A stretch of 64,000 nt of DNA. Origin: CAVVZJ01 sp963752755. Lineage in GTDB: Bacteria > Planctomycetota > Planctomycetia > Isosphaerales > Isosphaeraceae. Each line of letters starts with the position of its first letter. Position 1 is the stretch's first letter. The notes below the pieces were generated by a model, which was not told the DNA's origin, made no database searches, and saw only the letters and a list, made by a program, of their open reading frames with translations. Below are positions 14,066 through 22,562 of the stretch, piece after piece. The stretch covers positions 604,413-668,412 of the forward strand of contig CAVVZJ010000014.1 of NCBI GenBank assembly GCA_963752755.1. The letters are read 5' to 3'. A program made the position numbers and the translations under genes.

Positions 14066-14688
14066 GGGCGACTGCTCCCTCCGTCATTTCTCAGCCGAGG
14101 ACCGCCTGCATCGTCGCACGGTCGATGTTCCGAGAGCCCCGATCGCGACGGCCGAGCCACCTCGACTGCCAAGGGCCCGCCAACCCCGTTCCCGTTCCGC
14201 CTCGAACCGGGGCTTTGACGCCGGGCCGGCCCCGCCACCGGCCGATCGAAGTCCGCAGGTTCGTTATCGGGATCGACCATGACGATCTTCAGGGTTTTGC
14301 CGGAACTTCGGTTTGATTAGAGATTGAGGGTTACGGAATGCCTCGCAATCCGGTCGACCTGTCTGACATTCGTTTCCTCGCCGAGATTTCTAGAAGCCCT
14401 TGCTGTGAAACTGTTTGCGTCAAATCTTGCGCCCGCACTGGCAGCAACTCGCGTCGGAAAAAATGCGGGACGAGGGCCAGTTTGAATAAAACTGTGAGGC
14501 AAGATGTGCCGATTCTGACGGCAAGCAAGACGCCAGCCCTGACAGGACCGGTCCGCGATGATCCTGGCGGACCAGGGGCCCCAGCAGCCCACCAGCGACG
14601 GCCTGCGCTCGATCTTCTCGGGGAGTTCGTCGGGTGGGCCGTGGCGGCGAGATTTTTCGTCCCCTGCTCCCGGAAGGAAGGGAGATCG
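14066..14688. other. Intergenic region between divergent genes
   Basis: This 623-base gap separates the divergently transcribed barrel gene and the RTX/GlcG-like gene and must hold both promoters. I see no credible ORF, tRNA or long inverted repeat. Its composition drops to moderate GC around 14300-14500, in contrast to the flanking genes, but no clear paired -35/-10 boxes stand out. Confidence 0.4.
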
Positions 14689-17130
14689 ATGTTCAAGCCA
14701 GGCTTTCTCCGGGCCCGTTCCGGTGGCCTCAATTCCGTTCGCAAGCGGACTGAGGCCACGCGACTGGACGTCGAGGGCCTCGAAACGCGGTCGCTGCTGA
14801 CCGCCACGTCGAGTCTCTCGGGGGGAGTGCTGACCATTCTCGGCGGCCCGGGTCCCGATCGAATCCAGGTGCAGGCCGACCCCGCCGGCAAGCAACTGCT
14901 GGTGAAGGACTCGGGCCGTGTCGTCGGTCAGTTCCCTTCTGACCAGGTCACCAAGATTGACCTTCAGGGGGGAGCAGGCAACGACGACCTGAAGATCCTT
15001 CACAACGTCTACCAACCCGCGACCCTCGACGGTGGTCCCGGCAACGACCACCTCGGCGCCGGCAGCGGCAACACGAATCTCCTGGGAGGCGACGGCAACG
15101 ACACCATGACCGGCGGTCGCGGCAACGACATCTTCAACGGCGGCGCCGGTGCCGACGAGATCATTGCCAGCGGCGGCGGCATCGACTTCGATCTCAAGTC
15201 CGGCCAGATCGTCGCGCCCAGGATCATCCCGGAGAATGCTCCGGCCACCCTCGCGGCCGCCGATGTCAAGTTGCTCCTCGACCGCGCCGCCGCCGCCTCG
15301 GCCAGCAATGACGGCATCATCGCCGTCGTCGATCGCCAGGGGCGGCCGCTGGGCGTCCGCGTCGAGAGCGGCGTCTCGCCCGCGATCACGCAGAACCCCG
15401 ACATGCTCGTCTTCGCCGTCGATGGCGCGATTGCCGAGGCCCGGACCGCCTCCTACTTCGCCAACGATACCGCACCGCTGACCTCGCGAACCGTCAATAG
15501 CCTCAGCCAGTCGACGATCACCGAGCGCGAGGTTAATTCGATCCCGAGTATCACGGACCCGAACTCCCCCCTGCGAGGCCCCGGCTTCGTAGCCCCGATC
15601 GGCCTGAAGTCGCACTTCCCGCCCGGCGTCCGCTATCAGCCCCAGGTGGACCTGTTCCTTATCGAGCACACCAACCGCGACAGTCTCGTGAATCCGGGCC
15701 CGGACCACATCAAGGGAACGGCTGACGACGTGCTCTTGCCCGAGCGGTTCAACGCCAATCCGAAATACGTGCCGCCGGGCAAGCAGATCGCTGCGCCCGA
15801 GTCGTACGGCTTCGTCTCCGGCATCCGGCCCCAGGCGCAGGCCCGCGGCATCGCGACCTTGCCGGGCGGCGTGCCGCTGTATCAGAACGGCCACTTCGTC
15901 GGCGGCATCGGCGTGTTCTTCCCCGGGCACGACCGGGTTCGCGTCCGAGGAGAATTCGATACCTCAACACCCCGATCCTCGATCCCGAGCAAGCCCGACC
16001 GCTCGCTCGAGGCCGAGACCATCGCCATCGCGGCCGCGGGCGGGATCAACGGGTTCTTCCCGGTCAACACGCTCAACGGCGTCCCGAACAACGGTTTCCG
16101 CCTGCCGGCCGGTCGGATCGACCTCGTCGGGATCACGCTCGATATCTATGGCGGCCATGGATTCTACGAGGGTCTCCAGCACGTCCGCAACGAGGCCCGC
16201 CAGATCGGGCTCGGCACCGGCGATCCCAACTCCGGACAGGACCTCGAAGTCAACCCCGGCCCCGACGGCATCCCCGGCACGGCCGACGACATCAAGTACC
16301 TCGACGGGATCACCGCTCCCAGCGGCTTCCTCGTCGCTCCCCACAACGGCGACGGCCTGACCGCCGAGGACGTCGTCCGGATCATCGCTCAGGGCGTCTA
16401 TCAGGCCAACTTCACCCGCGCCGCGATCCGACTGCCGCTTGACCAGCGGACCAAGATGATCTTCTCCGTCACCGACCGCCAGGGTGAGGTCCTCGGCCTC
16501 TACCGAATGCCCGACGCCACCTACTTCTCGATCGAGGTGGCCGTCTCCAAGGCCCGCAATGCCTACTACTACGCCAACCCCGCCCTGCTCCAGCCCCAGG
16601 ACCAGATTCCGGGTGTCCCGCCGGGCACCGCCTTCTCCGCACGGACATTCCGCTACGTCACACTCCCGCGCTTCCCGGAAGGCATCGACCACTACCCGCC
16701 GGGTCCGTTCTCGATCCTCCGGGACGGCAACCTCATTCCCGGCACGGCCCTGGAGGCCGGTCCGCCGCAACCCGCCTCCGCCTTCCAGACTGTGCAGGGC
16801 TACGATGCCATGCATCCTTCGACCAACTTCCGCGACCCGCAGAACGTGCTCAATCAGAGCGGTGTGGTGTACTTCCCCGGCAGCGCTCCGCTTTACAAGG
16901 ACATCAACGGCGATGGCAAACCCGACCTCGTCGGCGGTCTGGGTGTCTCGGGGGATGGCGTCGATCAGGACGACGTGGTGACCTACTACGCGACCGTCGG
17001 CTACAAGGTCCCGCCCGACGTCCCCCGCGCCGACCAGGTCATGGTCCGCGGCATTCGCCTGCCTTACCAGAAGTTCAATCGTCAGCCCTTCACCCCGCTC
17101 AATCAGCCGACCCAGAACGTCTTCAACTGA
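14689..17130 (+). CDS. Secreted RTX-repeat protein with two GlcG/HbpS-like domains and a LEPR-XLL-like N-terminus
   Basis: The 813-residue frame is intact; ATG 14689 follows AAGGAAGGGAG. Residues ~22-37 read RLDVEGLETRSLLTA, the LEPR-XLL motif found at the N-terminus of large secreted planctomycete proteins. Residues ~85-165 contain Ca-binding hemolysin-type repeats (GGAGNDDL, GGPGNDHLGAG, GGDGNDTMTGGRGNDIFNGG). Residues ~190-280 (IIAVVDRQGRPLGVRVESGV, then AIAEARTASYFAND) and ~560-650 (IFSVTDRQGEVLGLYRMPDA, VAVSKARNAYYYANP) look like two GlcG/HbpS (DUF336) domains, known in other proteins to bind heme or small ligands. A DINGDGKPDLVGG segment near 745 resembles a Ca-binding loop. Extracellular location is inferred. 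The nearby multiheme cytochromes make heme binding a testable idea, not a demonstrated function. Confidence 0.72.
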   Translation: MFKPGFLRARSGGLNSVRKRTEATRLDVEGLETRSLLTATSSLSGGVLTILGGPGPDRIQVQADPAGKQLLVKDSGRVVGQFPSDQVTKIDLQGGAGNDDLKILHNVYQPATLDGGPGNDHLGAGSGNTNLLGGDGNDTMTGGRGNDIFNGGAGADEIIASGGGIDFDLKSGQIVAPRIIPENAPATLAAADVKLLLDRAAAASASNDGIIAVVDRQGRPLGVRVESGVSPAITQNPDMLVFAVDGAIAEARTASYFANDTAPLTSRTVNSLSQSTITEREVNSIPSITDPNSPLRGPGFVAPIGLKSHFPPGVRYQPQVDLFLIEHTNRDSLVNPGPDHIKGTADDVLLPERFNANPKYVPPGKQIAAPESYGFVSGIRPQAQARGIATLPGGVPLYQNGHFVGGIGVFFPGHDRVRVRGEFDTSTPRSSIPSKPDRSLEAETIAIAAAGGINGFFPVNTLNGVPNNGFRLPAGRIDLVGITLDIYGGHGFYEGLQHVRNEARQIGLGTGDPNSGQDLEVNPGPDGIPGTADDIKYLDGITAPSGFLVAPHNGDGLTAEDVVRIIAQGVYQANFTRAAIRLPLDQRTKMIFSVTDRQGEVLGLYRMPDATYFSIEVAVSKARNAYYYANPALLQPQDQIPGVPPGTAFSARTFRYVTLPRFPEGIDHYPPGPFSILRDGNLIPGTALEAGPPQPASAFQTVQGYDAMHPSTNFRDPQNVLNQSGVVYFPGSAPLYKDINGDGKPDLVGGLGVSGDGVDQDDVVTYYATVGYKVPPDVPRADQVMVRGIRLPYQKFNRQPFTPLNQPTQNVFN

Positions 17131-17332
17131 GCGGATCGCTCCCAAGAGCAAGCGGCGCTCTCCGACCCCGAGCGCGGGCCTCGGGGTTGGTTGACGCCTT
17201 TTCCCTGGACCGCTTCAACCACACCCTCCTGCCAGGCCGATACTCCCGACGTGCATCCACGGCGCCGCCGGAGGCGGCCATGTGGGGAACCCGGGAAAGG
17301 TCGGGCCGGCCTTCCGGCCAGGAGGGGTCGTC

Positions 17333-17884
17333 ATGCGGCATGTGGAAAGTTGCATCCTGTTGGCCACGTTGATGATCGGGCTTCGAGGCAACCCGGCCCT
17401 GGCGGGTCCGTTTGAGGGGCCGGAGCATCAACACGGCCCCGAATGCGACCACGAGCATCCCGTCTACATGCACGAACCGCGTGAGAACGACAAACACTCC
17501 CGGCTCCGCGACCTCTTCCAGCACAATATCCCCAAGGACGCCGGCGCCGAGGCCGCTTACTACGCCCGCCATACCCAGGCCAGAGCCGGCTTCCCCAACT
17601 GCCTGGGTCACTTCAACCATCCCAGTAATCGGCCCGCTGACTGCGGTTACTACGTGGGCGGAGGCGCCTGCGGACACGGCGACGCCCGTTGCCGCAACGA
17701 AGGGACCTGGGGCTGGGACTACTGCCACGGCATCCTTCCGAGCAAGGTCATGCTCGGCTGGTATCACGGTCGCCGCTACCAGGATGGCGTCGGTTCTTAC
17801 CGGGTGAACGGCCGCCACATCCCCGACATCTTCGCCATCGATTATCACGCCGCCACACGTCGCCACTTCGGAGGCGGGGACTGA
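17333..17884 (+). CDS. Small secreted His-rich protein of unknown function
   Basis: ATG 17333 follows AGGAGGGGTCGTC. The 183-residue product has a signal peptide (CILLATLMIGLRGNPALA, cleavage near residue 24) and then a metal-ligand-rich start, EHQHGPECDHEHPVYMHEP, with six His, one Cys and several acidic residues in about 20. The rest contains Cys pairs in GYYVGGGACGHGDARC and DYCHG and a GWYHGRRYQDGVG block. No CXXCH is present. No known family is recognised; the N-terminus could bind divalent metal. The gene is intact and stands alone on the plus strand about 200 bases after the RTX/GlcG gene. Confidence 0.6.
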   Translation: MRHVESCILLATLMIGLRGNPALAGPFEGPEHQHGPECDHEHPVYMHEPRENDKHSRLRDLFQHNIPKDAGAEAAYYARHTQARAGFPNCLGHFNHPSNRPADCGYYVGGGACGHGDARCRNEGTWGWDYCHGILPSKVMLGWYHGRRYQDGVGSYRVNGRHIPDIFAIDYHAATRRHFGGGD

Positions 17885-18001
17885 CCCGGAATTGCCCGGG
17901 CGTGCCACCCGGGAAAGCCCTCGTCACCGAGAAGACGCTCGGGCTCTCCCCGGCAACCCGATCGCAAATCCTTTGCACCTCCGCATTTAATCGTGGATTT
18001 T

Positions 18002-18037
18002 ACCCATTGTGAAGTTCGTTCGGCTCCGGGAACGCGG
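18002..18037 (+). repeat. Partial copy of the dispersed repeat core
   Basis: The ~36 bases starting CCCATTGTGAAGTTCGTTCG recur at 18325-18357 (direct) and, inverted with a few substitutions, at about 42255-42290. Outside the core this copy does not obviously align with the others. Confidence 0.7.
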
Positions 18038-18089
18038 CCCGGCGTCGCGGCGCTGGTGCCCCCTGGCTCCGACCCGGTACGGGCCTTGA

Positions 18090-18452
18090 CGAAGCCTGGG
18101 GCTTCTGGAGACGGATCCTCCTTGTCCGAACCGCGACACGACCGGAAATCGCCTTTTCTGGCTGCCCATGGAAGCTCAGGTTGGATCGGGAACGCCGAGG
18201 CGACGCTCCGGCGACGCGGCCGGGACGCCGGAAAACGCCCGGAAGACGCCGGGAGGACGCTTCTGCTCCCGGCATACGCCAGGTCTCAAGTTCCTTACTC
18301 ACAAGACTTAGCAATAGCATCTTGCCCATTGTGAAGTTCGTTCGGCGCCGGGAACGCCGTATGGCGTCGCGATGTCGCGACGCCTCGAAGGGCGAGCGGT
18401 CGTGCAGGGTAGCAACCGGATTGCCAGGGAGCCAGGTTAATTATAGCACACA
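18090..18452 (+). repeat. Dispersed ~320-360-bp intergenic repeat, copy A
   Basis: This copy aligns in inverted orientation with 42165-42480. Shared parts in order: CGCCTTTTCT..GCCCATGG near 18150-18172; a block of GACGC words spaced 11-13 bases apart (18195-18262); AAGACTTAGCA.. near 18303; the CCCATTGTGAAGTTCGTTCG core near 18325; GCAACCGGATTGCCAGGGAG near 18412; and TTAATTATAGCACACA at 18437-18452. Read on the minus strand the last part is TGTGCTATAATTAA, an extended -10 box, so a transcript could run leftwards through the repeat. Confidence 0.65.
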
Positions 18453-18463
18453 CTCCGAAAGCT

Positions 18464-18541
18464 GGGTGCCACTGGTCGTCCGCGACCCGTGCTCCGAGTG
18501 GATCGCAAGCGAACACTGGTCGCGGACGACCGGTGGCACCC
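18464..18541. repeat. Palindrome bounded by GGGTGCCACTGG / CCGGTGGCACCC
   Basis: A 24-base arm at 18464-18487 (GGGTGCCACTGGTCGTCCGC...) is repeated inverted at 18518-18541 with one mismatch, around a 30-base loop. It belongs to the GGGTGGC...GCCACCC palindrome group. Its right end supplies the GGTGGCACC flank of the adjoining insertion sequence. Confidence 0.75.
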
Positions 18542-19981
18542 TACGCCGTCCACCGAAATGGGATTTCTGGCGGCGGAAGTTTCCTTGCCCGTTTGATTTC
18601 CGCCAGCGTCGCCGGTTTGATCTTGGGCGGCCCTGGCGGCGTCTCGCGTTTCTTGCGGGGGTAGTTCCGGGCCGCCTTGCTCGTGTGGCGGACGTAACGG
18701 TCCTTGATGGCCGCTCGCAGCATCCCCGTCAGGCTCCGGGGGCCACGCCGGGGCCGGCTCTCTCGCAGCACACCACGCACCGCGTCGCGCGCCCCGGCCA
18801 CCGACATCGCCAGCGGATCGTGCCTCGCCTCGATCAGCCGCCGGACCGTCATCAATCCCAACACCCACAACCCCAGCAACGTCCATTGCGCCTCGGCCAG
18901 GCACGTCCCGGCACGCCGGCTCAGGAGCTTCCGACGCTGCATGGTCTGCTTGTACGAACGATAGAACACTTCTTCACCCCAACGCAGCCCGAACAGCGTC
19001 GCCGCCTCGTCGGCCGTCAGTCGCGTTGCGTCGAGCACGTCGGTCAGCAGGGAGACGTCCTGCTTGCCATGCCGCAGCACGATCAGCCGCAGCACCAGCG
19101 GCCGGCCGCGGCGGTGCTTCTGCGGCCAGAGGTAAACCAGGCCATCCCGCTCCTCGTGGTAGTAACCCAGGCCCTTCAGGAGCGTGATGTTGCCGCCGAG
19201 ACGCAGGAGGAAGTGCGTGCCGTGGCGCAGCAATCGGAGACACAGCCCATAGCCGACGAACCCCGCGTCGGCGACCACCAGGGCCCCGGCGGGCCAGTCC
19301 GGCACCATCTGCCTGAGGTGGGTGCGTTCGCTGTCCGTGCCCGGCCCGACGCGGTAGTCCCAGGGCAGTCCGGTGCCCATGTGCCCGAGGGTCGTGAGGA
19401 ACACTTGCGGCGTGGTCTTGTCCCGGCCGGCACAGCCCAGGTCCCGCTCGTTGGCGGCGGTATGAGGCGTCTCCAGGCGGGTCCCATCGACGGCCAGGGC
19501 CATCCAGCGACCGCGTCTCTGATACGGTCCGGCGATCCGGAGCATCGCGTGTTGGAACCGTCGCTTCAACGCCTGGGCCAAGGCGGATGTGGATCGCTCC
19601 AGGGCCTCGGCAAAGCCGGTGTAGGAGCGTCCGAGGGTCCAATGCCTGTGGGTCCGGCGGGCGGCGGTGCAGGCGTGCTCGAAACGGGCCGTGAGGGTCT
19701 GTCCCTCCTCCCAGGCCATGATCGCGGCGACCCAGGTGAGCCGCTGGGGCGTCCAGCAGGCGGCGGCCGGGGTGGGGATGTGGGGGGAAAAAGGCGGGAG
19801 GCAGGAACTCCCGCATGGCCTGGTCGAGTTGCTCAGGATAGGATTGGGGCACCTTCGAGCCTCCGTGTGACGCGTTGGTCCTGTGGTAAGAACCGAAGCG
19901 TACCGGAGGTTCGAAGGTCTTCGCCAGTCAGAAGTTCGAGACGCCAGAGCCATCAGACGCTGGACGGCGTAGGGTGGCACC
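18532..19981 (-). mobile_element. IS4-type insertion sequence with terminal inverted repeats and 9-bp flanking repeats
   Basis: The ends are CTACGCCGTCCA at 18541-18552 and its exact complement TGGACGGCGTAG at 19961-19972, with further partial matching inward. Both sides are flanked by GGTGGCACC (18532-18540 and 19973-19981), consistent with a 9-bp target duplication, a usual size for IS4-type elements. Element length without flanks is about 1432 bp and it holds one transposase gene. Because the flank is itself nearly palindromic, it could alternatively be counted as part of the inverted repeat. Confidence 0.75.
18541..19852 (-). CDS. IS4-type DDE transposase, one frameshift near the N-terminus
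   Basis: The GTG at 19852 follows GGAGG and gives VPQSYPEQLDQAMREF. The frame changes near 19790 in TTTTTCCCCCC (minus strand), after which the protein is open to the TAG at 18541-18543, which is itself part of the terminal inverted repeat. The catalytic core reads LAVDGTRLETP (first Asp), LVVADAGFVGYG (second Asp) and FGLRWGEEVFYRSYKQTM (Glu in the R-W-x-x-E-x-x-x-R-x-x-K pattern of IS4-type enzymes). Full length would be ~436 residues. The break in a T5C6 run may be a sequence error, an inactivating mutation or, less likely, a slippage site. Confidence 0.8.
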
Positions 19982-20496
19982 CTCCAGGCTACCCCCGAGC
20001 CTGCCTCCTCACGGAGCGGTCGGGTGGCCGCGGCAGAGCGAGTCTTCGAGCGTGCCCCGGTCGGTAGCCCGACCACCGGGGCACGCCCTTCGGGCTTTGC
20101 CCCGGCCACCCGCCGAATTTCCATGAACAGCGACTCGGATCCGATCCGTTGAACGGAACCGCCGGCCAGGCCCCGCCTGCGGGGATTCCAGCACAGGCCG
20201 GGTCCCCGTGCAAGGCCCTCGGCACCCGGCCAGCCAATCGCTCTGGTGGAATAAAAAAATCAACAAAATAAAGATTTGCGTTGACTCTTCAACTCATGGC
20301 TACCTAAACTCTGAACGAACCCAGGCCATGCAGGCCTTGGGCGTGGGACGCGACAGTTCCCACCACCTCGTGCCTCGGATGATCCATCGCCAGGCCGTCG
20401 GTGACGGCCGGTGAGGTGGTCCACGTTGCGTCTTCGTGGACCGACCCATCCGATGAGGCGCGTCCTCTCCCATGCCGCATCGAGGAGCAGCAGACC
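19982..20496. other. Intergenic region with a GGGTGGCC-type palindrome and an AT-rich stretch
   Basis: After the insertion sequence the region contains a complex palindrome (20021-20112) and an AT-rich stretch at 20248-20310 that likely includes the promoter of the next gene; TTGACT at 20280 is a possible -35 box but no good -10 box is at the right distance. GAGGAG at 20481 is the probable ribosome site for ATG 20497. Confidence 0.45.
20021..20112. repeat. Nested palindrome, GGGTGGCC family
   Basis: Outer arms CGGGTGGCCG (20021-20030) and CGGCCACCCG (20103-20112) enclose an inner hairpin GTGCCCCGGTCGG / CCGACCACCGGGGCAC around 20052-20084. Confidence 0.75.
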
Positions 20497-22137
20497 ATGA
20501 CGATGAAGCCATCGCGACTCGCAGGAATGGCCTGGATCAGCCTGGCGCTGACGGGATCGGCCGCCACACCCGCCCTCGCCCAATCGGGCGCCAGCATCGG
20601 GCTCAATTTCGCGGCAAGCATCTACCGCCCGGACGGGGAGGCGAGCACGAATTCCAGGTACGAGCCTCCGGACACCAATGGCGCCGTCGGCCCGAACCAC
20701 ATCGTCGAGATGATCAACGATCATTATTCCGTCTTCCGCAAGAGTGACGGGATGCGGCTCAACCCCGCCAGCGACCGCGACGTCGAATTCTGGAACCAGG
20801 CGGGCATCCCGATCGTGGACCCGCCCGGCCTGAGCGACCCGCGGGTCATCTTCGACAAGAGCAGCCAGCGCTGGTTCGCCGTCGAGATCACCTACCCCTT
20901 CGACGCGGAGGGCTCGGCCATCCCCAATGACGTGCTCATCGCCGTCTCGAAGACCTCGGACCCGACCCAGGGCTGGCGCGGCTACCGCATCGCGGGGACC
21001 GATCCGGGGACGAACCCCGACCCGGCCGGCGGCGCGACGGGCTTCTTCGTGGACTATCCCTTGCTGGGCGTGAACGCGAAGGGGGTCTACGTCACCACCA
21101 ACAACTACAAGTTCAATGCCAGCATCGGCGATTTCAGCATTGATTCGGTGAACATGTACATGGTCAACCGAGCCGACCTGATCTCGGGGAAAGCCCCGCG
21201 CGTCGGGAGGTTCTCCGGCCTCGACTACAATCGGTACGGCTACACCCAGCAGCCCGTGACCGAGCTCGGCACGTCGGCCGGCGATGAGCTCCTGCTGTCG
21301 ACCCCGTTGCAAGAACCCGCCGACCACCTGATCCTGACCACGCTCACCGCGGACGGGCCGGCCGACGTGCGCTCCGTGGCCGTGCCGGCCTATTCGAGCC
21401 CGTCCCAGTTCGCCGGCGGCTTGCAGCCGGATGGGACCCAGAGCCTGGAGACGTTGGATGCCCGGTTCTCCGGCAGCGTGTACCGGGTGAATAACGACAT
21501 CTGGGCGGTCCATTCGGTGGATGCCCTATATGGGGAGACCAACCACCGGACGGCCATCCGCTGGTACCGCATCGATGCCAATACGGGCACCCTCGCCGAC
21601 GCGGGCACCCTCAGCGACGCCGACCACGACTACATCATGCCGTCGATCGCGGCGAACAACGCCGGCAGCGTCGTGCTCGGCTTCAGCCGCACCGGCCTGG
21701 ACGAGTTCCCGAGTGCCTACGCGGCCGTCGGCGGCACCGCCAAGGGCAAGACCACCTTCGGCAGCCCGGTCTTGCTCAAGGCGGGCGTGGACCTCTACCA
21801 CTACATCCCGGGCGTGCCCGACTACGATCGCTGGGGCGACTACAGCGCGGTCCGGCCCGACCCGAACGATCCGAACACCTTCTGGACCTTCCAGGAGTGG
21901 GCCGCCCAATCCTTCGATCCGCCCTTGTTCGGCGTCGTCTCGGGGCGGTGGGCGACCCAGGTCACGGAGCTCAACGTGTCTCCGAAGCACGGCGCCAGCA
22001 ACGCGGCGGCTCCGGCCCAAAAGCTGGCACTCGCATCGTGGGCGGAGGCCGCCGCGGACTCCGTCCTCCGGGCGGCGATGGTCGCTCCCCGCCAGCAACG
22101 GCAGCCGAAGCCGACCTTCACGCCGCGGCCGCGGTGA
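20497..22137 (+). CDS. Secreted protein of unknown function (546 residues)
   Basis: ATG 20497 follows GAGGAGCAGCAG, and the product has a signal peptide (MAWISLALTGSAATPALAQ). The mature protein begins with GLNFAASIYRPDGE and has repeated Trp/Tyr/Asp-rich strands such as PPDTNGAVGPNHIVEMIND, LSDPRVIFDKSSQRWFAVEI, FFVDYPLLGVNAKGVYVTTN and RWGDYSAVRPDPNDPNTFW. These PDTNGAVG..H.VE and DYP.LG..A.GVY.T.N elements are common in secreted proteins that look like sialidase-type or other beta-propellers, but I cannot name the family. The tail is Ala/Pro/Arg-rich and could be a linker or cell-wall segment. The frame is intact and the gene is monocistronic. Confidence 0.65.
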   Translation: MTMKPSRLAGMAWISLALTGSAATPALAQSGASIGLNFAASIYRPDGEASTNSRYEPPDTNGAVGPNHIVEMINDHYSVFRKSDGMRLNPASDRDVEFWNQAGIPIVDPPGLSDPRVIFDKSSQRWFAVEITYPFDAEGSAIPNDVLIAVSKTSDPTQGWRGYRIAGTDPGTNPDPAGGATGFFVDYPLLGVNAKGVYVTTNNYKFNASIGDFSIDSVNMYMVNRADLISGKAPRVGRFSGLDYNRYGYTQQPVTELGTSAGDELLLSTPLQEPADHLILTTLTADGPADVRSVAVPAYSSPSQFAGGLQPDGTQSLETLDARFSGSVYRVNNDIWAVHSVDALYGETNHRTAIRWYRIDANTGTLADAGTLSDADHDYIMPSIAANNAGSVVLGFSRTGLDEFPSAYAAVGGTAKGKTTFGSPVLLKAGVDLYHYIPGVPDYDRWGDYSAVRPDPNDPNTFWTFQEWAAQSFDPPLFGVVSGRWATQVTELNVSPKHGASNAAAPAQKLALASWAEAAADSVLRAAMVAPRQQRQPKPTFTPRPR

Positions 22138-22218
22138 AGCGCGTTCGCACCCCCTCGCGCCACAACAACAGGACCGATCCTCCCTGCTTGAGGTGGCGCA
22201 CCGAGGCCGAGGAGCCGC

Positions 22219-22312
22219 GGGTGGCCGGCAAGTGACCTCCGTGTGGCCGGGTCAAGGCGTCGCGCGACCCGGCCACACGGACCCCCTGGCTTTGTCGCGC
22301 CCCGGCCACCCG
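22219..22312. repeat. Nested palindrome, GGGTGGCC family
   Basis: Outer arms CGGGTGGCCGG (22219-22229) and CCGGCCACCCG (22302-22312) enclose a perfect 15-bp stem CCGTGTGGCCGGGTC / GACCCGGCCACACGG at 22239-22253 and 22266-22280. The structure is like the palindrome at 20021-20112. Confidence 0.8.
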
Positions 22313-22421
22313 CCGGCCGAGGCCGCCCGACGCGAAGCTCAGCGACACGCCACCCCGGGCGCCGTGACCACCCGGCGATCCCGAAACGGCGGGGTGGCAC
22401 TGGCTGGGGCTGAATTTGGCC

Positions 22422-22505
22422 GGGTGGCATGCCCACGTCTTCGTGGGCATGTCGGGGTCCCATAACGGCGCCCGCCATGCCCACGAAGACGTGGGCATGC
22501 CACCC
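22422..22505. repeat. Perfect 30-bp inverted repeat, GGGTGGCATG family
   Basis: The arm at 22422-22451 (GGGTGGCATGCCCACGTCTT...) is exactly complementary to 22476-22505. Each arm is also a hairpin on its own (CATGCCCACG TCTT CGTGGGCATG), giving two possible folds. Related copies lie at 35231-35313, 37919-37987, 38742-38812 and partly 36904-36934. Confidence 0.85.
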
Positions 22506-22562
22506 CCGATTCATCGATTTCAGGCGCTGGAGGGTCGTGGTCGGACCCCGCAACGCAGCAGG

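Larger units (their letters stand above)
17885..18540. other. Repeat-filled intergenic region before the insertion sequence
   Basis: The region has no convincing gene. It holds a short repeat copy at 18002-18037, the long dispersed repeat at about 18090-18452 and a hairpin whose right arm abuts the insertion sequence. A short frame crossing the repeats reads ILPIVKFVR in both plus-strand copies, discussed in the findings. Confidence 0.6.
22138..22562. other. Intergenic region holding two palindromes
   Basis: The gap between the convergent secreted-protein gene and the DUF1501 gene has no credible ORF. It contains two GGGTGGC-bounded palindromes and a lone GGGGTGGCACTGG half-site at 22391. 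Confidence 0.55.

Noticed and set aside
14317..15930. A 537-codon minus-strand frame opposite the RTX/GlcG-like gene
   Set aside because: The plus-strand product has a ribosome site, LEPR-like motif and RTX repeats; the opposite frame has none.
18181..20067. A 628-codon open frame on the plus strand antisense to the transposase
   Set aside because: It runs opposite a gene with clear catalytic motifs; its translation is low-complexity Arg/Pro/Gly-rich and has no ribosome site. High GC produces such shadows.
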